From Cynocephalus volans (taxonomy: Eukaryota > Chordata > Mammalia > Dermoptera > Cynocephalidae), in NCBI RefSeq assembly GCF_027409185.1, contig NC_084474.1:10719382-10783381 (forward strand): a stretch of DNA of 64,000 nt. The letters are read 5' to 3'. Of this stretch, positions 11,755 through 24,092 are shown one piece after another (position 1 is the first letter of the stretch; each line of letters opens with the position of its first letter). The notes under the pieces are model-generated. The model saw only the letters and a program-made list of their open reading frames with translations, was not told the origin of the DNA and did not search any database. The translations under genes were made by a program, and so were the position numbers.

Positions 11755-12180
11755 GCCACAGGGGCGGGGGAAAGGACAAAGGACGGGACATTTAGGAGAC
11801 CAGGGGCGCCGCGTCCCCGCCAGTCCGCGACGACCCGAGGGGACTGAGGACCCTGCACCTGTCCCCAGGGGCTGCTTTATCCCGCAGCCGCTCCCTGGAA
11901 TAGGGAAAAGGGGCTTCCTTCGGAGGAGGACCTGAGGCTGGGCAGGAGGGAGTGAGAGGACGAGGGGAGGTGGCCCAGGGTGTCCTGCAGCGCGCGGACC
12001 GGCTGGGGACAGCGGACGCTGAGGGCTGACCCTTCAGAGCCACAGCCCTGCAGGAGGCGACGCAGCAGCAGCCCCGCAGGTGCTGTGAAAGGTGGAAAAT
12101 ACCGCCACGGGGGATGCCGGGGCGTCCCCACCCCACTCCTTAGCAACCTCTTCCAGTAGCGCAGCCCAAGTTGTAGCGTA
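11755..12180. promoter_or_regulatory. CpG-rich block, possible small CpG island
   Basis: About 29 CpG dinucleotides in roughly 420 bases by my count, against a CpG-poor background, with high GC content. Open frames of 89-114 codons on the minus strand show no known domain. It ends abruptly next to an L1 fossil. It could be the promoter of an unannotated transcript, a GC-rich LTR relic, or an orphan island. Confidence 0.5.
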
Positions 12181-12194
12181 GGTTTCTTTCTTAA

Positions 12195-12610
12195 GAGTAT
12201 ATCAAGATTTTTTTTCTATATTACTGTATATAATTCTACATTACCTTGTAATGGTCGTGCAGCATTCTGTTGTATGAATGTGCCGTAAATGACTAAACTA
12301 TCCTCTTGTTTGACAATGAAGGTATTTCTAATTTCTTTATTTTCCCTTATAAACAATGCTGCAATGAACATCTTTGCACATACTTTTATTATATTAGTTC
12401 TTATTTTTATAAATAAAATTGCTGGGTAAAAAAGGAAGTAACATCGTTAAGGCTTTTGATACATATTTCCAAATCTGCCTCCAGAGTTGTAGCAATAAAT
12501 GCTTCCAACAGCAGTGTGATAGAAAGCTTTCTTTCCTAAAACCCTTGTCAAGGCTAGTTTTATCTCTTTTTTTTTATCCCCATCTTTATCAATTTGACAA
12601 ATAAGGGCAA
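12195..12610 (-). mobile_element. Antisense L1 3' fragment, old
   Basis: ATTCTGTTGTATGAATGTG, ATAAACAATGCTGCAATGAA, AAATTGCTGGGTAAAA and CTTCCAACAGCAGTGTGA follow the order of the reverse complement of the L1 ORF2 C-terminus. Highly diverged. Confidence 0.75.
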
Positions 12611-15109
12611 TTCATTTTTAATGAAAAATTTTAAATCCTAGTACAACCATGTTAATATTTTAGGATGCAACCTTTTGATTTTTACAAGGTTTTATGCAGA
12701 TGAGCATAACACAGGGAAAATTAAACCCCCAGTCTAAGCACTGAGCATACCGAATTTAATTAACGACTTGGAAAAAAAGCTTTTTTTGGATTTTACACCA
12801 GGTATAAAATGAGAAATGCTAAGAATTAGGGCCACCAAGATTGAGTAAAGGCAGTGAAGGGACCTTCTGCCATGGCCATCACAGTCACTGGGCCTGTCTA
12901 ACAAGGAGTTTTGGGCATAGCTGAATCTTTGGTAAACCCTAGCATGAACTGTCAGGAGATGCCTGGGGAAGGAGAATGAAAGATGCAGAAACACCGGGAC
13001 AGATACCCAACAGACAGTTATCATAGAGATGAATTACAACGCTGTGATAATGCTCAGAAGCTTGAAGAGAAAAGTGAACTGGGATCTGTGGTTTTGGTCC
13101 TTTCATAGCCCTCACCATTGTCTTCCTTTGTCCTTCATGGACCTCAACCACTGAGATTGGGAAGGAAGGACTGTCTGATACCTCGCTACTTTTTTGCTTA
13201 TTTTAAAAATTCTTTTATATAAGCCTCTTCACATTGCCATTAATAAAAGTCTGCATATGATGCACCTAAGATGAACATGTCTATAATAGTCTCCAGTGAA
13301 CTCAGTAGGGAGGAATGATGGGGAAGACGGAAGTGGCTGTCTCTTCTGAGACAAGGCAGCCAAGAAGTTGACTAATAAGGGTGAAGAAAGGCTGCTCCCA
13401 TCAGAGGTGCTCCCATCAGAGGACATCAATAAAAGAGTTATGTGATCACCTGCTATACCCATTCTGGGCAGTCTGGAGCATGCAGAGGGAGGGGTTTTAG
13501 TCCAGGGCAACAGGGTGGGGCCTCCCACATGTCTTAAGCCAGACTCCCTCCTGAAGAGAAAAACATAACTTCCCTTTGGGGAGACATCTTACTGCCAACC
13601 CAACTGACAAAGTAACATCAAAGAGACAGCTATGGTTGTTCACAGATTTGCACGTGGGAAACACACAAAAACCTTAGACAAGAGTAAAAACAACTTCTCT
13701 TATCCCTATAGATTCACCTCTGTCATCTCTATCCACCAATAGCAGTACAGGTACAATTCATATTACCAAATATTCACAGAGGCCCTTTGTAGGCATGATT
13801 GTTTTCCTTTCTTCATGGAAACAGTCCTGTGGGGTTGGCAGGCTGTGACTGTTATACTGTTCTTAAATTAATCACATGAGGATCTGGTCATACCTTCCTC
13901 TGAAATATTCATTGTGCATATTGCAAAAGTGCAGATGCTAATTCTTTTTACTGTTTTTTGTTAGAATGTAAGAGGGCCCTGCCTATTGAACATTCTTCAA
14001 ATACAGAATGATAAGTTGTACCGTGGCTCACCATCTCTGCCCAGGACAGAGAATACGGGGTGTTGAGCGCAACCAAACAGCCATACAGTTACACCCTAAA
14101 ACCCCGTATCTGCCCTTCAAGAGAAGGTGGGACTCAGAACCGTTCAGCTTTGAAAAAAAGAAAGAGAAACTGCTCTAGCAGAAGGTTTAGATGAAAATCT
14201 CCCAGCAGAAGGCTGAAACTAAAACTAATGTAAATAATATCTAAATGCTTAAAAGTACTTTGGGTAAAGGTAAAAGAAAATCTTGAGTAGCCTCAGTCTC
14301 TTGTCACAGAATGTCCATCTCGGTTGTTTTCAAAGAACCAATATTTAGCTCACTGAAGAATTGAAACATCATTAGTTTTGAACAACCACAAAGGCATCTA
14401 GCTACAGCACTTTAAAACCAAAGTTGTGGGAGTTGAATTCAAATATGGGTCTTATTTTTTCTCTCCGTGAATAATATCACAAAACCAAGCTTCTTATTCA
14501 TGGTATAAATTTGAAGAAATTTACTGTGTGTTAAAGTTTATCCATTCTATAGTTAGCAAGAGCTTACCTGTTAGGAATTTCAACACGTATTGTAACTTTC
14601 TTTCTACTGTGAATTTGATATTCTAGTACAATCTGTCATCCCTAGAAATACTTTCTTCAGGTCATTTTAGAGAAGTGGCTGAAAAGTCTAGAATGAAGAT
14701 GTTGATTTGATTTGTTCGTGCATAAATAAGCTTGCTTGTGGCTCAGCCCCAAATAGAAAATTATATTAATGTGGAATTATTAGATTAAATGAGTTTACTA
14801 GTTCCAAAACAATTCTCTTGATGGGCATAGAATTTCTTTTGTTTGTTCCAATATATTTTTTAAAGCAAACTGTAACCTGCTTAATTTTGTTTGATCTGAC
14901 TTATCCATTATAAACTGCAGTCTTGACTACATGAGCTCTGTTATGAATCTTAGCTTCTATTTCCAGTGCCAGTGTTAAAAAGAAGTCTCTTAGGGAGAGA
15001 TACAGGAAACAATAGAGTGGCAGCAGATGACTTCAGGGTTTGAAATTGTTTCACTAGGAGGATTTTAATAATATGTCTTTAGAAGAAAAAATACCCAAGA
15101 GATTATCTA
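12611..15109. other. Intergenic, nothing recognised
   Basis: No exon, RNA gene or repeat that I can name. A nine-base inverted repeat (ATACGGGGT near 14053, ACCCCGTAT near 14101) is noted but probably chance. Confidence 0.4.
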
Positions 15110-15205
15110 ATCCAACCTCTTATTTTACTATTTTAGGGAGTTGAGCCAGAAAATGTAAGTGGCTTATCCAATGTCAGGTGCAGGTCCAAGACTAGAATAT
15201 GTTTC
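15110..15205 (+). repeat. MIR-like fragment
   Basis: ATCTAATCCAACCTCTTATT, then GAGCCAGAAAATGTAAGTGG, is typical of the middle of MIR-class elements. Confidence 0.45.
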
Positions 15206-15234
15206 AATGGTTTAATTCGTTATTCTTTGTACCC

Positions 15235-15300
15235 TTATTTATCTATCTACCTATCTATCTTCTATCATCTATCAATAATCTATCCATCCATCCATCCGTC
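15235..15300 (+). repeat. (TATC/CATC)n microsatellite
   Basis: Imperfect four-base repeat that shifts from TATC-type units to four CATC units at its right end. A short TG-rich tract follows at 15339-15360. Confidence 0.85.
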
Positions 15301-15310
15301 TCTATACTAA

Positions 15311-16691
15311 TATCTATGTAATCAGGGCTTTCTTTCTGTGTGTGTGTTTGTGTGTAGTGTTTTGAAGTGCAGTTTCCTGAAGTATCTTATCCTCTGAAAA
15401 TATTAAAATTTGCAAGAAAGTTTAAAACAATTTTCTCCAGACTATGTGACCTTGAGCCTTGAAATAAACTAAGAATTTTAAATAATATAAACAAGGCATA
15501 CTAAATAATTTAATTCTGAATTTGAGGGTTAAATTATATATTACTTACATTAACATATTTTATCACCTATATAAGTCATAATTAATTTACTATTAATTTA
15601 ATGTATTTTTGCAAAATCACCTAACCTGCCAAAGAAATGAGGTTGCGGTGGCAAAGCTGGCCCAATAAACTGCCTGTGGGAAAAATGCTTCAGAAGTGAG
15701 GCACACAAAAATATTCAGATTATAGTAAACTAATGATAGATTAATAAGTCTCTGATTAGTCCATATGTCTCTCCTGACCTAAGTAAAACTTAAGATATTT
15801 TTGTTTTAAATGTCATAGATAAGGAATTTTCTTCTCAGATTTAGTTCCCAGTGACAATAATAATAAAATATTAATAGTTAATTTGCCACATACTGTTTTA
15901 ATTTCACAATCAATTAATTTAGGGATAATAGAACTTATGTTCCCTCTAAAATTCCAACTCATAGCCAAGACGCTTCCAAAGGCAAGGAGAGGCTGATGGG
16001 GGAAGCCAGCTGGGAGGAGTCAGGTCACCGATGATGCTGAACTTCTGTTTCCATGTTGCACGGGGCAGGGGACGAGGAGCACTGGTTAATTCAAGAAGTA
16101 GACTACATCATTCCTGCACAACTCACGTGTGCCTTATCTCTTTCCCTTTGATAAAAGCTGAGGGAAAAGATCTACTATTTGCTCAGCACTTCCTAGAAGT
16201 TCCTTAACATCAGCCTTGAGAGGTAAATACTGTTTTGTCCTACATTAAGGAGATGGCCATCTACCCCAAGTCTGTCCCTGTGAGCCATCTGTCACACTCC
16301 TGTTCCCACCTATCAAGCTCTCCTTGCTTATTCCTTCCACCGCTCCCTCTTCTGATCTCACCTGCTCTTGGTTCTTGTCTGTTGTCTTTTTATGACCCCA
16401 CTCACACCCCTTTGGACCCAGCATCTGATCTTCCTGGTTTGCCTTGAAGCTCTGTAAGGCTTTTACGTTTGGCTTAGGAAGGGCTTAACTTGATCTATGT
16501 GGAATTGGGCAGGTCAGCTCTGTGCAATTCCTTTTGCCAGGATGTTAATTCCAGCAAGGATTGATGCCTTGGGGAGGTTCTTTTGATTGAAGTGAGAGAA
16601 TCCCAACTCAAATGAGCTCAAATAAGAATGGCAATTAATTGTTGGGGAGAAGGTTCTGGAAATGCTGTGCACTGAGATTTCCCTTCCTCTC
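15311..16691. other. Intergenic, little recognised
   Basis: A possible MIR fragment lies at about 16165-16255 (TTTGCTCAGCACTTCCTAG). Otherwise nothing seen. Confidence 0.4.
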
Positions 16692-17117
16692 TGTATTAGT
16701 CTGTTTCTGTTACTTATAACAAAATACTTGAAACTGGGTGATTTATAAGAAAACAAAATTTATTGTTTACAGTTCTGAGGCTGAGAAATCCAAAGTCCAT
16801 CTGGTGGTGGTGACAGCAACCCAGGGGTCTCACATTGCAAGATGGTGGAAGCAGAGAGAGCAGAGAGAGAGAAAGACAGACTCTCTTCTTCTTTTAAAGC
16901 TTAAGAACCATATGCCTGACCACCATTTTTAATCTGTTTACTATTGCATGGTCCTACAATCCAATCACCTCTTCAAGGCTCCACCTTGCAATTACCGTAA
17001 CAGGATTTTCCACCCTCTTAATAGTCACAGTGGGGGCCAAGTTTCTAATACATAAAACTTGGGGGACACAATTCAAGCTTCGATGAGCTTTGGGGGGACA
17101 TAATTCAATCCACTACA
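16692..17117 (-). mobile_element. MaLR-type solo LTR, antisense
   Basis: It begins TGTATTAGTCTGTTTCTGTT and contains ACTTGAAACTGGGTGATTTA, the reverse complement of the end of a MaLR (MST/MLT1 group) LTR. It ends near ATTCAATCCACTACA. A local duplication near 17060-17110 repeats GGGGGACACAATTCAA with changes. Confidence 0.75.
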
Positions 17118-18824
17118 CTCTCCATTTATCACTGAATTGTGCATCTCTTCAGATATGTAGCTGCTATAGCTTGCAGAGCTCTAGGTTTGGGTGAGGTCTC
17201 GGGCTTTGCTGAATGTCCCTGGGCAATTATCTATATGGAGACAGGCCAAGCAACCAACTAGCATGTAGCTTAGCAATGGGGACTGGAGGGCAGAAGATGC
17301 TGGGAAGAACTCAGAGGTAAGGGATCTATGAACCCCAGGGGAAGAAAAATGTCTGTCCAGTGTTTGAGGTCCAGATGGTGGGCTGAATCTTTGAGTCTGG
17401 AGAATGCAGAGAAACCAAAGTGCAAGAAGCTTGGGCACAGGGAGTATCAGAAGGATAATGACAGTCTGCTGTGCACTGGAAGTTCACAGTGAGAGAGAAG
17501 GGGAAAGATAGAGCAGGAGCTCAGCTGATCTCTCATTCCCTTACCAGCTATTGGTTAAAGGAGGTGCCGAAGAGGAGTGAGAAGTCGGTGGCAGGTGCTC
17601 GAGGAAAAGCATTCTTGTTCCTGAGATAGTGCTATGGGAAGAAATGGACTGTCTTCATCCTCTGGACAACATCAGCCTGGAACCGATGGGAATAAAGATG
17701 ATATTTAGGAGAGTAGGGCACAGACATGGGAGGAACCTGGCCCCAGGCTGAATTCATGGAGCCAATGAACCAGCCAGCCCCACATTTTACCACATTTTGC
17801 AGACACACTGTTGTGTGAGATGGCACATGCCCTTCTGGTTTAATCTAGCTGTATGCAGGGTGTGTTACTTGCAGCCCAGTGCAACCCAACTGATACAACT
17901 TGATACAAGATTACAATACACTTTAGTTAAAATGACATTATTTAACTACAGAAATGAAAGATGGGGGTGGAAAGAGAAAGAGAGGGCAGGAAGAGAAAGT
18001 TAAGTGGAGAGAGAGAGGGAGAAGCTATAAGTATAGTTAAGGGAAAGAAAGTGTTAAGAACAATTATGTGATTAAAATCATTACACAGTATATAGTGGGA
18101 TTTTGGAAAATGTGTAACACTAGACTCTCAAGTTATAGGAGTATAACACTTCTCCAAAGACTATGGGCAGAAGTACAACTCCTTGAATTAATAGTGACAT
18201 TATAATCTCTTTGAAGAATTCTTTTACATATGATATCACTTAGTAATTTACTTAATTAAAAAATCTACTTAATGTGAAGAATTATATACTTTTCACAGCA
18301 AGGAGAGATGATCACCCATATTTGTTATTATTTAAATCATGCGAAAATTTATTTCCATATTCTCCCAGTAGTATCATGCATTTATGCATCTGGAGAATGA
18401 ATTCCTCTCCCACTTGTGACATGTTGGTGCCCCAAAATTTCAGAATTTGGAGCATTTTGGATTTTTGGATTAGGGATGTTCAACCTGTATTAGTTTCAGA
18501 ACCACACACCAGCACATGCTGACTGGCTGCTTTTGTGGCTGAAAGGCACACCGCAGGGATCTCCATGTAGGGTGTTTGTCCAGATATCCGACGGCTGCTT
18601 GGTCGACAGCTAGTGTGTACAGAGCACTGGTGTTCTCTTAAACATTTTTTTAAAAAATAGAAGAAGTAGCAAGATAATTAGTTTGTTAGCTTGTTGCCTA
18701 TGTCTCAGTCAGGGTAGACTTCAGATGACAGTCCACTTTAGTACTGGCCTAAAGGCTACACGGTGAAGAAAATCCAATGTGGTATAAATGGAGTAAGTTA
18801 CCCATTCTGAAAGTACACGGGGGA
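17118..18824. other. Intergenic, nothing firm
   Basis: Purine-rich GA stretches at 17950-18060. No coding signal. Confidence 0.4.
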
Positions 18825-19229
18825 TGTATTAGTTTTCTAGGGCTGCCATATCAAAGCACCAAAAACTGGGCAGCTTACACAGCTGATATTTATTGTCTCC
18901 TGGTTTTGTAGGCAAGAAGGCTGCAGTCAGCGTGTGGGCAGGGTTGGTTCCTTCTGTGGGCTCAGGCAGAAGGACTGTGCCGCCTCTCACCTGGGCTTGT
19001 AGATGCTGTCACAATGTTCACAGGGCACTCTGCTTGTGCATGCCTTTGTGTCCTAACCTCTTCTTCTTATAAGGACACCCATCATATTGGATTAGGGCCC
19101 ACCCCAATGACCTTATTTTAACTTAGTTACCTCTTTAAATACCCTATCTCCAAATACAGTAACATTCTGAAGTATGAAGGTTAGGACTTCGACATATGAA
19201 TTTTAGGGGACACAATCCAACCCATAACA
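18825..19229 (-). mobile_element. MLT1-type solo LTR, antisense
   Basis: TGTATTAGTTTTCTAGGGCT at the left, ATTGGATTAGGGCCCACCCC in the middle and ACACAATCCAACCCATAACA at the right are the landmarks of an MLT1-group LTR read backwards, complete from end to end. Confidence 0.8.
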
Positions 19230-20439
19230 GGAATAAGGTATTTTTGTTATAAGTAATTTGTGAATGGAAGGCCCATAACAATGTGAACAAAATTACAGTA
19301 CGCGGGCAACATCAGGCCCCAATTTCATAAATACGGTTGAACTTAGATTTCATGAAAAAAGAATACTGCTAAAATAATCCAGATATATTTCAGTGACTAT
19401 GAACTTACACAAAGTGATAGATGACTAGCAGTTTCTTAGGTAATTCAATACCACAAATGCTTTTCCACTTGAGGTGTACAAAAGTGGTTTTCTTTGTTCA
19501 ATTTTTCAGTTCTATTTGCCTGACAGAGTTCTTTGTGACCTGTGCATCTCCTTTATAGAACAGATCACTGTGCATATTCCCCAGGATGACCCAGGAGTAC
19601 CCCAAACTCTGTCTCAAATCTGAGTTATATTCCAGTGAATGGGCTCCCCTTGTACAGCTCAGCCTCCCTTCAGTAATGCAAGACAGAAACCGGTGCTTGT
19701 CCTAAAGACAATTCCCACACATCATATTGTATCATGCCCACTTACCATATATTCTGTGTCTTTGTTATCTCTTCTCTTCTTCTCCTACCATTTTCTGGCT
19801 TAGTTCGTGTTCACCTCTCACCCAATGGAGCAATTAAGACTCCTACTCTAGCAATTTAAACTTATGTGCCACCCATCAGCATGTGAAATACAGGACACAG
19901 CAACTCTCACTATCTGTATATGTCCTCTGTCCCCTCTCTTCATGATAACCAGAAATGAAAAGAGATGCTAGATTATTTTTAGAGCTGTTTATAATAGAGT
20001 AAATAAAAATTAATATTGAATTACTTTATTGGTTTTAAATATAGTTAATTGACAGGAGTTATACTTAAAGCAGAACTTTTGGGGAATGCTTCTATTACAT
20101 TAAAGCAGAGTAGAATTAAACAAGATGGAAAAGTTGGTCTTTCATAATATGGTGATTGTTGATTTGTGAAAATAGATCTAAGTAACTGAATTTTAAGAAT
20201 TCTTAAAATTGGTACAAAATTTATGACATCTAGGATAATTATATCTCCTGAAATGATTATTAATTTTAAAATATAGAGTATGGTTTGGTACAAGGGTTCA
20301 TTTTTTGAACACATGTGAAATATCTTTTGAATAGTCTGACTTCTAAAATTTTGAACTTAATATGGTAATTCACAAAATTGTCACACTCCTTTGAAAGAAA
20401 TATGAGCCAGTCAAGTAAATCTATCAAGCAGCTTTTTCA
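19230..20439. other. Intergenic, nothing recognised
   Basis: AT-rich, no named element identified. Confidence 0.4.
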
Positions 20440-20639
20440 ACATCTTTTGTGTGGCATACAACAGACTGCACATATTTAAAACATACAATGACAATCTCTC
20501 ACATTCAAACAATGCATGAAATCATCATCTCAATCAAGATAACAAAGATATCCATCATACCCCCAATTCCCGTGCCCCTTGGTGATCCTAACCTTCTGCC
20601 TCCTTCCTCCCCAGCCCCTCCCCTGAACCCAGGCAGTCA
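20440..20639 (-). mobile_element. Antisense L1 fragment, left half
   Basis: It follows the reverse of an old L1 3' region (CATACAATGACAATCTCTC, CCAGCCCCTCCCCTGAACCC). It is interrupted by the provirus at 20644 and resumes at 21821 with CTAATCTACTTTCC. Confidence 0.65.
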
Positions 20640-20643
20640 CCAC
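20640..20643 (+). repeat. Target-site duplication CCAC, left copy
   Basis: CCAC occurs just before the left LTR and again at 21817-21820 just after the right LTR end. Four bases fits a gammaretrovirus-like (class I) insertion. Confidence 0.55.
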
Positions 20644-20987
20644 AGTGCTGAGCTCCACCTGAGCCCAGTGCTCCTGGAAAACAGCAAGGGTTGAGAAATC
20701 CCCCCACATCCTTTTGTTTTCCAAAATCTCCCCGCCATTTTGCATTCCAAGAAAAAGAGCTAACATAAAGGACTGCCTGCCCTTGCATATTCTGAGATAA
20801 GACCCGTCTCCGCCTTTCCTCATGACTCAGGTTAGGACTCTGGATGACTCCCTTTGTCTACCTGCCTCTACAAAACCCCCAGCCGCCTTCCTTTTCTCTG
20901 AGGTGTTGCTGAAAATGAACATTCTCCCTATTGCAGTAGCCTGAATAAAATCATCTTCTCAATTGTCACGTGCATTTGTATTTGACA
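20644..20987 (+). mobile_element. 5' LTR of a small class I endogenous retrovirus
   Basis: The end, ATTGTCACGTGCATTTGTAT then TTGACA, is repeated in altered form at 21790-21816. The LTR contains AATAAA at 20944 and is immediately followed by a primer site. The first bases, AGTGCTGAG, lack the usual TG, so the start may be mutated or off by two bases. Confidence 0.65.
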
Positions 20988-21739
20988 GAGTGGTGCTGTG
21001 ACTTGGCAGAACTGGACTTCATCTTTGAATTCTGGTTTACTCTACCCTCCAGGATCTCTGTTCCCGACTGGCCATCCTGAGACCAAAGAGTGTGTCCAGC
21101 ATTTGGTTCTATACCCTGACTTGTCAAGTATTCCACTGGCAGCACTGTAAGATTTTGATTACTCTTCTTTGTGAACACTCACTTGACTTCTGGTGTCAGT
21201 TTCCTCTGATTTTATGGCCTAATCATCTGATGTTATCTGTAAACAAATTGATGGTTTATAGAAATCTCATGTCTGTTGGGCAAAAGGCAACAGAGAATCT
21301 GGTTTCTTAGTCTTTTCTGATTTTCTATTTTGTCTATTTTGAGCTCAAATCAATTAAAGATTCAAACTCTCTGGGAAGAGAACAGCTTGTTGGTGTGGAC
21401 CAGTGAGTTTTGTAATTCTGTATTTACCCTCGACCCATGACTGAAATTTTGACTTGAAGCTAGAAGCTATAAGTTTTCTCTCCCCAAGTCATAGGTTTAA
21501 ATGTCTGCAATTCAGAAAGACCTTTACCTCGCATTGTGTTAGTGTGTAATATCTTCCTACCTCCAGATGGTATTAATAAATCAGATTATAAAATCTCTTA
21601 AAGAACACTACTCTGATTGGCTTGGAGATAAATAAGCGTTCACATAAACTGAATATTCCTAAAATTCCAGAATTAAGGAAATTTAACTTCCAGTACTTTC
21701 AATGTTCACAAAAATTGTGTTCATATAGAAACCAATTCA
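20988..21739 (+). mobile_element. Internal remnant of the class I provirus
   Basis: About 750 bases of leader-like sequence between the primer site and the 3' LTR stub. I recognise no gag, pol or env motif. The coding interior has been deleted. Confidence 0.5.
20991..21008 (+). other. Primer binding site, tRNA-His type
   Basis: TGGTGCTGTGACTTGGCA lies three bases after the LTR. It closely matches the histidine-tRNA primer site used by HERV-H-like class I elements, with about four differences from the form I remember. Confidence 0.65.
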
Positions 21740-21816
21740 AACCAAAACATTTTCCCTATTGCAACAGGCGGAATAAAACGATATGTTTAATTGTCTGGTG
21801 CATTTGGTCCTTGACA
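21740..21816 (+). mobile_element. 3' LTR stub of the class I provirus
   Basis: Only the last 70 bases or so of the LTR remain: TTTCCCTATTGCAACAGGCG, GAATAAAACG, and the end TTGACA, matching 20920-20987. The U3 part present in the 5' LTR is missing here. Confidence 0.6.
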
Positions 21817-21820
21817 CCAC

Positions 21821-22190
21821 TAATCTACTTTCCAGCACTATAGATTAATTTGCATTCTCTAGAATTTTTAATAAATGAAATCACAAAGAATATGCTCTTT
21901 CTTTGTTTGCCTGGCTTCTTTTGCTGAATACAGTGTTGTTACATGTATCTCCAGTTTATCGTCTTTTACTGCTCATTAGTCCACAGCCTGGTCCTGCCAC
22001 GGTTGGTTTGTTTACTCACCAGTTGCTGGACCTTGGGTTGCTTCCAGTCTGAGACTACTATGAACATATGTGTAGAAATCTTTTTATGGACATATGCTTT
22101 CATTTCTTTTAGGTCAATACCTAGGAGTGGTAAGGTTAGTGGTAAGCAAATTTAAATCTTCAGCTGTGTACTAATCCTCCCCTGTTAGAA
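21821..22190 (-). mobile_element. Antisense L1 fragment, right half
   Basis: It continues the fossil broken at 20640: CTGGCTTCTTTTGCTGAATA, then GGACATATGCTTTCATTTC, then TAGGTCAATACCTAGGAGTG, all in reverse L1 order. Confidence 0.75.
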
Positions 22191-23880
22191 TTTCCTGAAA
22201 CTGATTCTTTCAAGACCTGGCAATGATTATAAACAGAAATGTTCCTAAGAGATTCTACTAGGTTGAGATGATGATCTTATCAATATTCTGAAAATAGCAC
22301 TGAATTGAGAAAATCTATGTGGATTTTGAAGTTATAGATTTTATAAAATAAGAGAAAATATTAATGTTGCCTTTAATATCTATAAATTTCAAATAATATT
22401 TTAAATAACATAAGATTATCATAATAAGTTACCATTAACAGGAAATTACACTAATAATTGTAATAAACACAAACTAAAAGATCAAAAGTATAACTGATAC
22501 AGGAAAGTAATGTGATGGTGGTGGTAGGGGCATGAAATACAGATAGTCGCAAGAAGTTAAAACAGGTGACAAGTGGATCTCACAACTGTTATTCAAGGAC
22601 ATTTCTTCATAGATAATAATCTGTGCCTGTCACCCATTCTTTCCCTTTGGGCCATAATCATGCTTGGGTCTTTTCCACCCCAAAACAAGCAATGAAACAC
22701 AAGCTTTGAACCTGCTTGCCTCAGTCTCTTTCACTCTTTCTGCCACCGCCTCCTGCCCCCTCCATTGCCAGTGCTAATGCTCCAGGAAGGGCCTAATGAC
22801 CTTCAGAAAGCTTTAGTCAAAGGGCAGATTTCAATCATCTTATTGGACCTCTTTGCTACATTCCATATCGTTCACTTTCTTCCTATTAAAAACATCTGCT
22901 TCCCTGAAGTGTATGATACAGTCTTTCTTTCAGGGCGTCTACATTTCTGACTGTTAGTTCTTGGACTTTTTGTAGGCCTCTCCCACCCACCTTAAACAGC
23001 ATATTTCTCACTGCTCTTTTCTTTTATATACTTTTGCTTTAGGGTTATTGTGAGAATAAAGGCTTCGAGTAAGTGGATGAAGTAGGCAAAGGCAGCTGTT
23101 TCCTCTTGTGTCCCAGCCCAGCCCAGGACACAAGTTTGGTAAGTACCACATGTCACCCTCATGCATGTCTTGCCGGCACCGTTCAGTCGGTATACAACCT
23201 GCACAGCTGTACAGCGATCTCCCCTCACTGGACAGTGCTCTTCATGTGCATGGGATTGTCTGATCCTTGCGGGGTGTCACTGTTTTGGGAGATGCAGTTT
23301 ACCAGTTTGGTGGGGGATAGAAATGCTGAGCTGCAGCAGGGCCTTCCTACTTCAACACACCACCCTTCCTTCTACTCCAATAAATGAGCACGTCCAGCTT
23401 TCATGTTTTCCAAGAATAGCAGGATGCATAAAAGCACCTAGTAATGCATCTTCTAGATAAAATTACAGATTTTTTCTTTGAATAGTTTTTCAAAAAGGCT
23501 TTTACTAGCAAGTTTTTTCAACTCATCTGTCTAGTGATAAAAATTGTGTAAAAATGTACAGGTGTTAGAACAATTATGGAGGAAATACTAGGAGAAGGTG
23601 AGAAGGAATTTGCTACATCAGAAAATGGCTGCTGATAAATAATGTCTATCTAAAAATAGACATCTCTTAAAATCTGTTAGTAATTTATCTTTGTATTTCC
23701 TGATTTTCAGTGCAATATTTTTTCTCTGCTTACTTGCTAATGTATTTGTGTGTCAAAGAATAATTTGCAAGAAAATAATACAGATACTTAACAGAAATGA
23801 AAAATATCATTGTTATTTCCACTAGAGGTCAGACAAAATAAACACATGGCAGAGATTTCTTTTCCTGCATCCTTCATGAA
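22191..23880. other. Intergenic, nothing recognised
   Basis: No named element. Frames up to 104 codons at 23073-23460 lack motifs and partner exons. Confidence 0.4.
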
Positions 23881-23887
23881 ATACAGT

Positions 23888-23896
23888 AAAGAGCTA

Positions 23897-23928
<32 letters not shown>

Positions 23929-24092
23929 GATCGGTAAGGGGATCACAACCCCTGGCACGGTGTCATCCACACCACGCTCAGCCAGTGAGCGCACCGGCCA
24001 TCCCTAAGTAGGATCTGAACCCGTGGCCTTGGCGCTACCGGCACCACACTCTCCTGAGTGAGCCACGGGGCTGGCCCATAAATAGCTATTTC
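23888..24092 (-). mobile_element. tRNA-derived dimer SINE with target duplication
   Basis: On the minus strand the element runs from about 24077 to 23901. It has two tRNA-like units in tandem: the first with GTGGCTCACTCAGGAGAGTG and CCACGGGTTCAGATCC, the second with GCGCTCACTGGCTGAGCG and a GGGGTTGTGATCCCC. These are recognisable A and B boxes of RNA polymerase III promoters. The A-rich tail reads as the T/TTTTC run at 23901-23929. Direct repeats with one mismatch, AAAGAGCTATTTC (23888-23900) and AAATAGCTATTTC (24080-24092), flank it. Confidence 0.85.

Noticed and set aside
11792..12146. Minus-strand frames of 89 and 114 codons
   Set aside because: Arginine-, serine- and proline-rich composition is typical of random GC-rich frames; no homology recognised.
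14053..14109. Nine-base inverted repeat (ATACGGGGT and ACCCCGTAT)
   Set aside because: Short stem with a loop of about 39 bases and no RNA-gene context; probably chance.
15235..15300. CRISPR-like repeat array
   Set aside because: It is a simple four-base microsatellite in a mammalian genome; no spacer structure.
23901..24079. A functional tRNA gene pair
   Set aside because: The tRNA outlines are degenerate, end in an A-rich tail and are flanked by target duplications, so they are a SINE.
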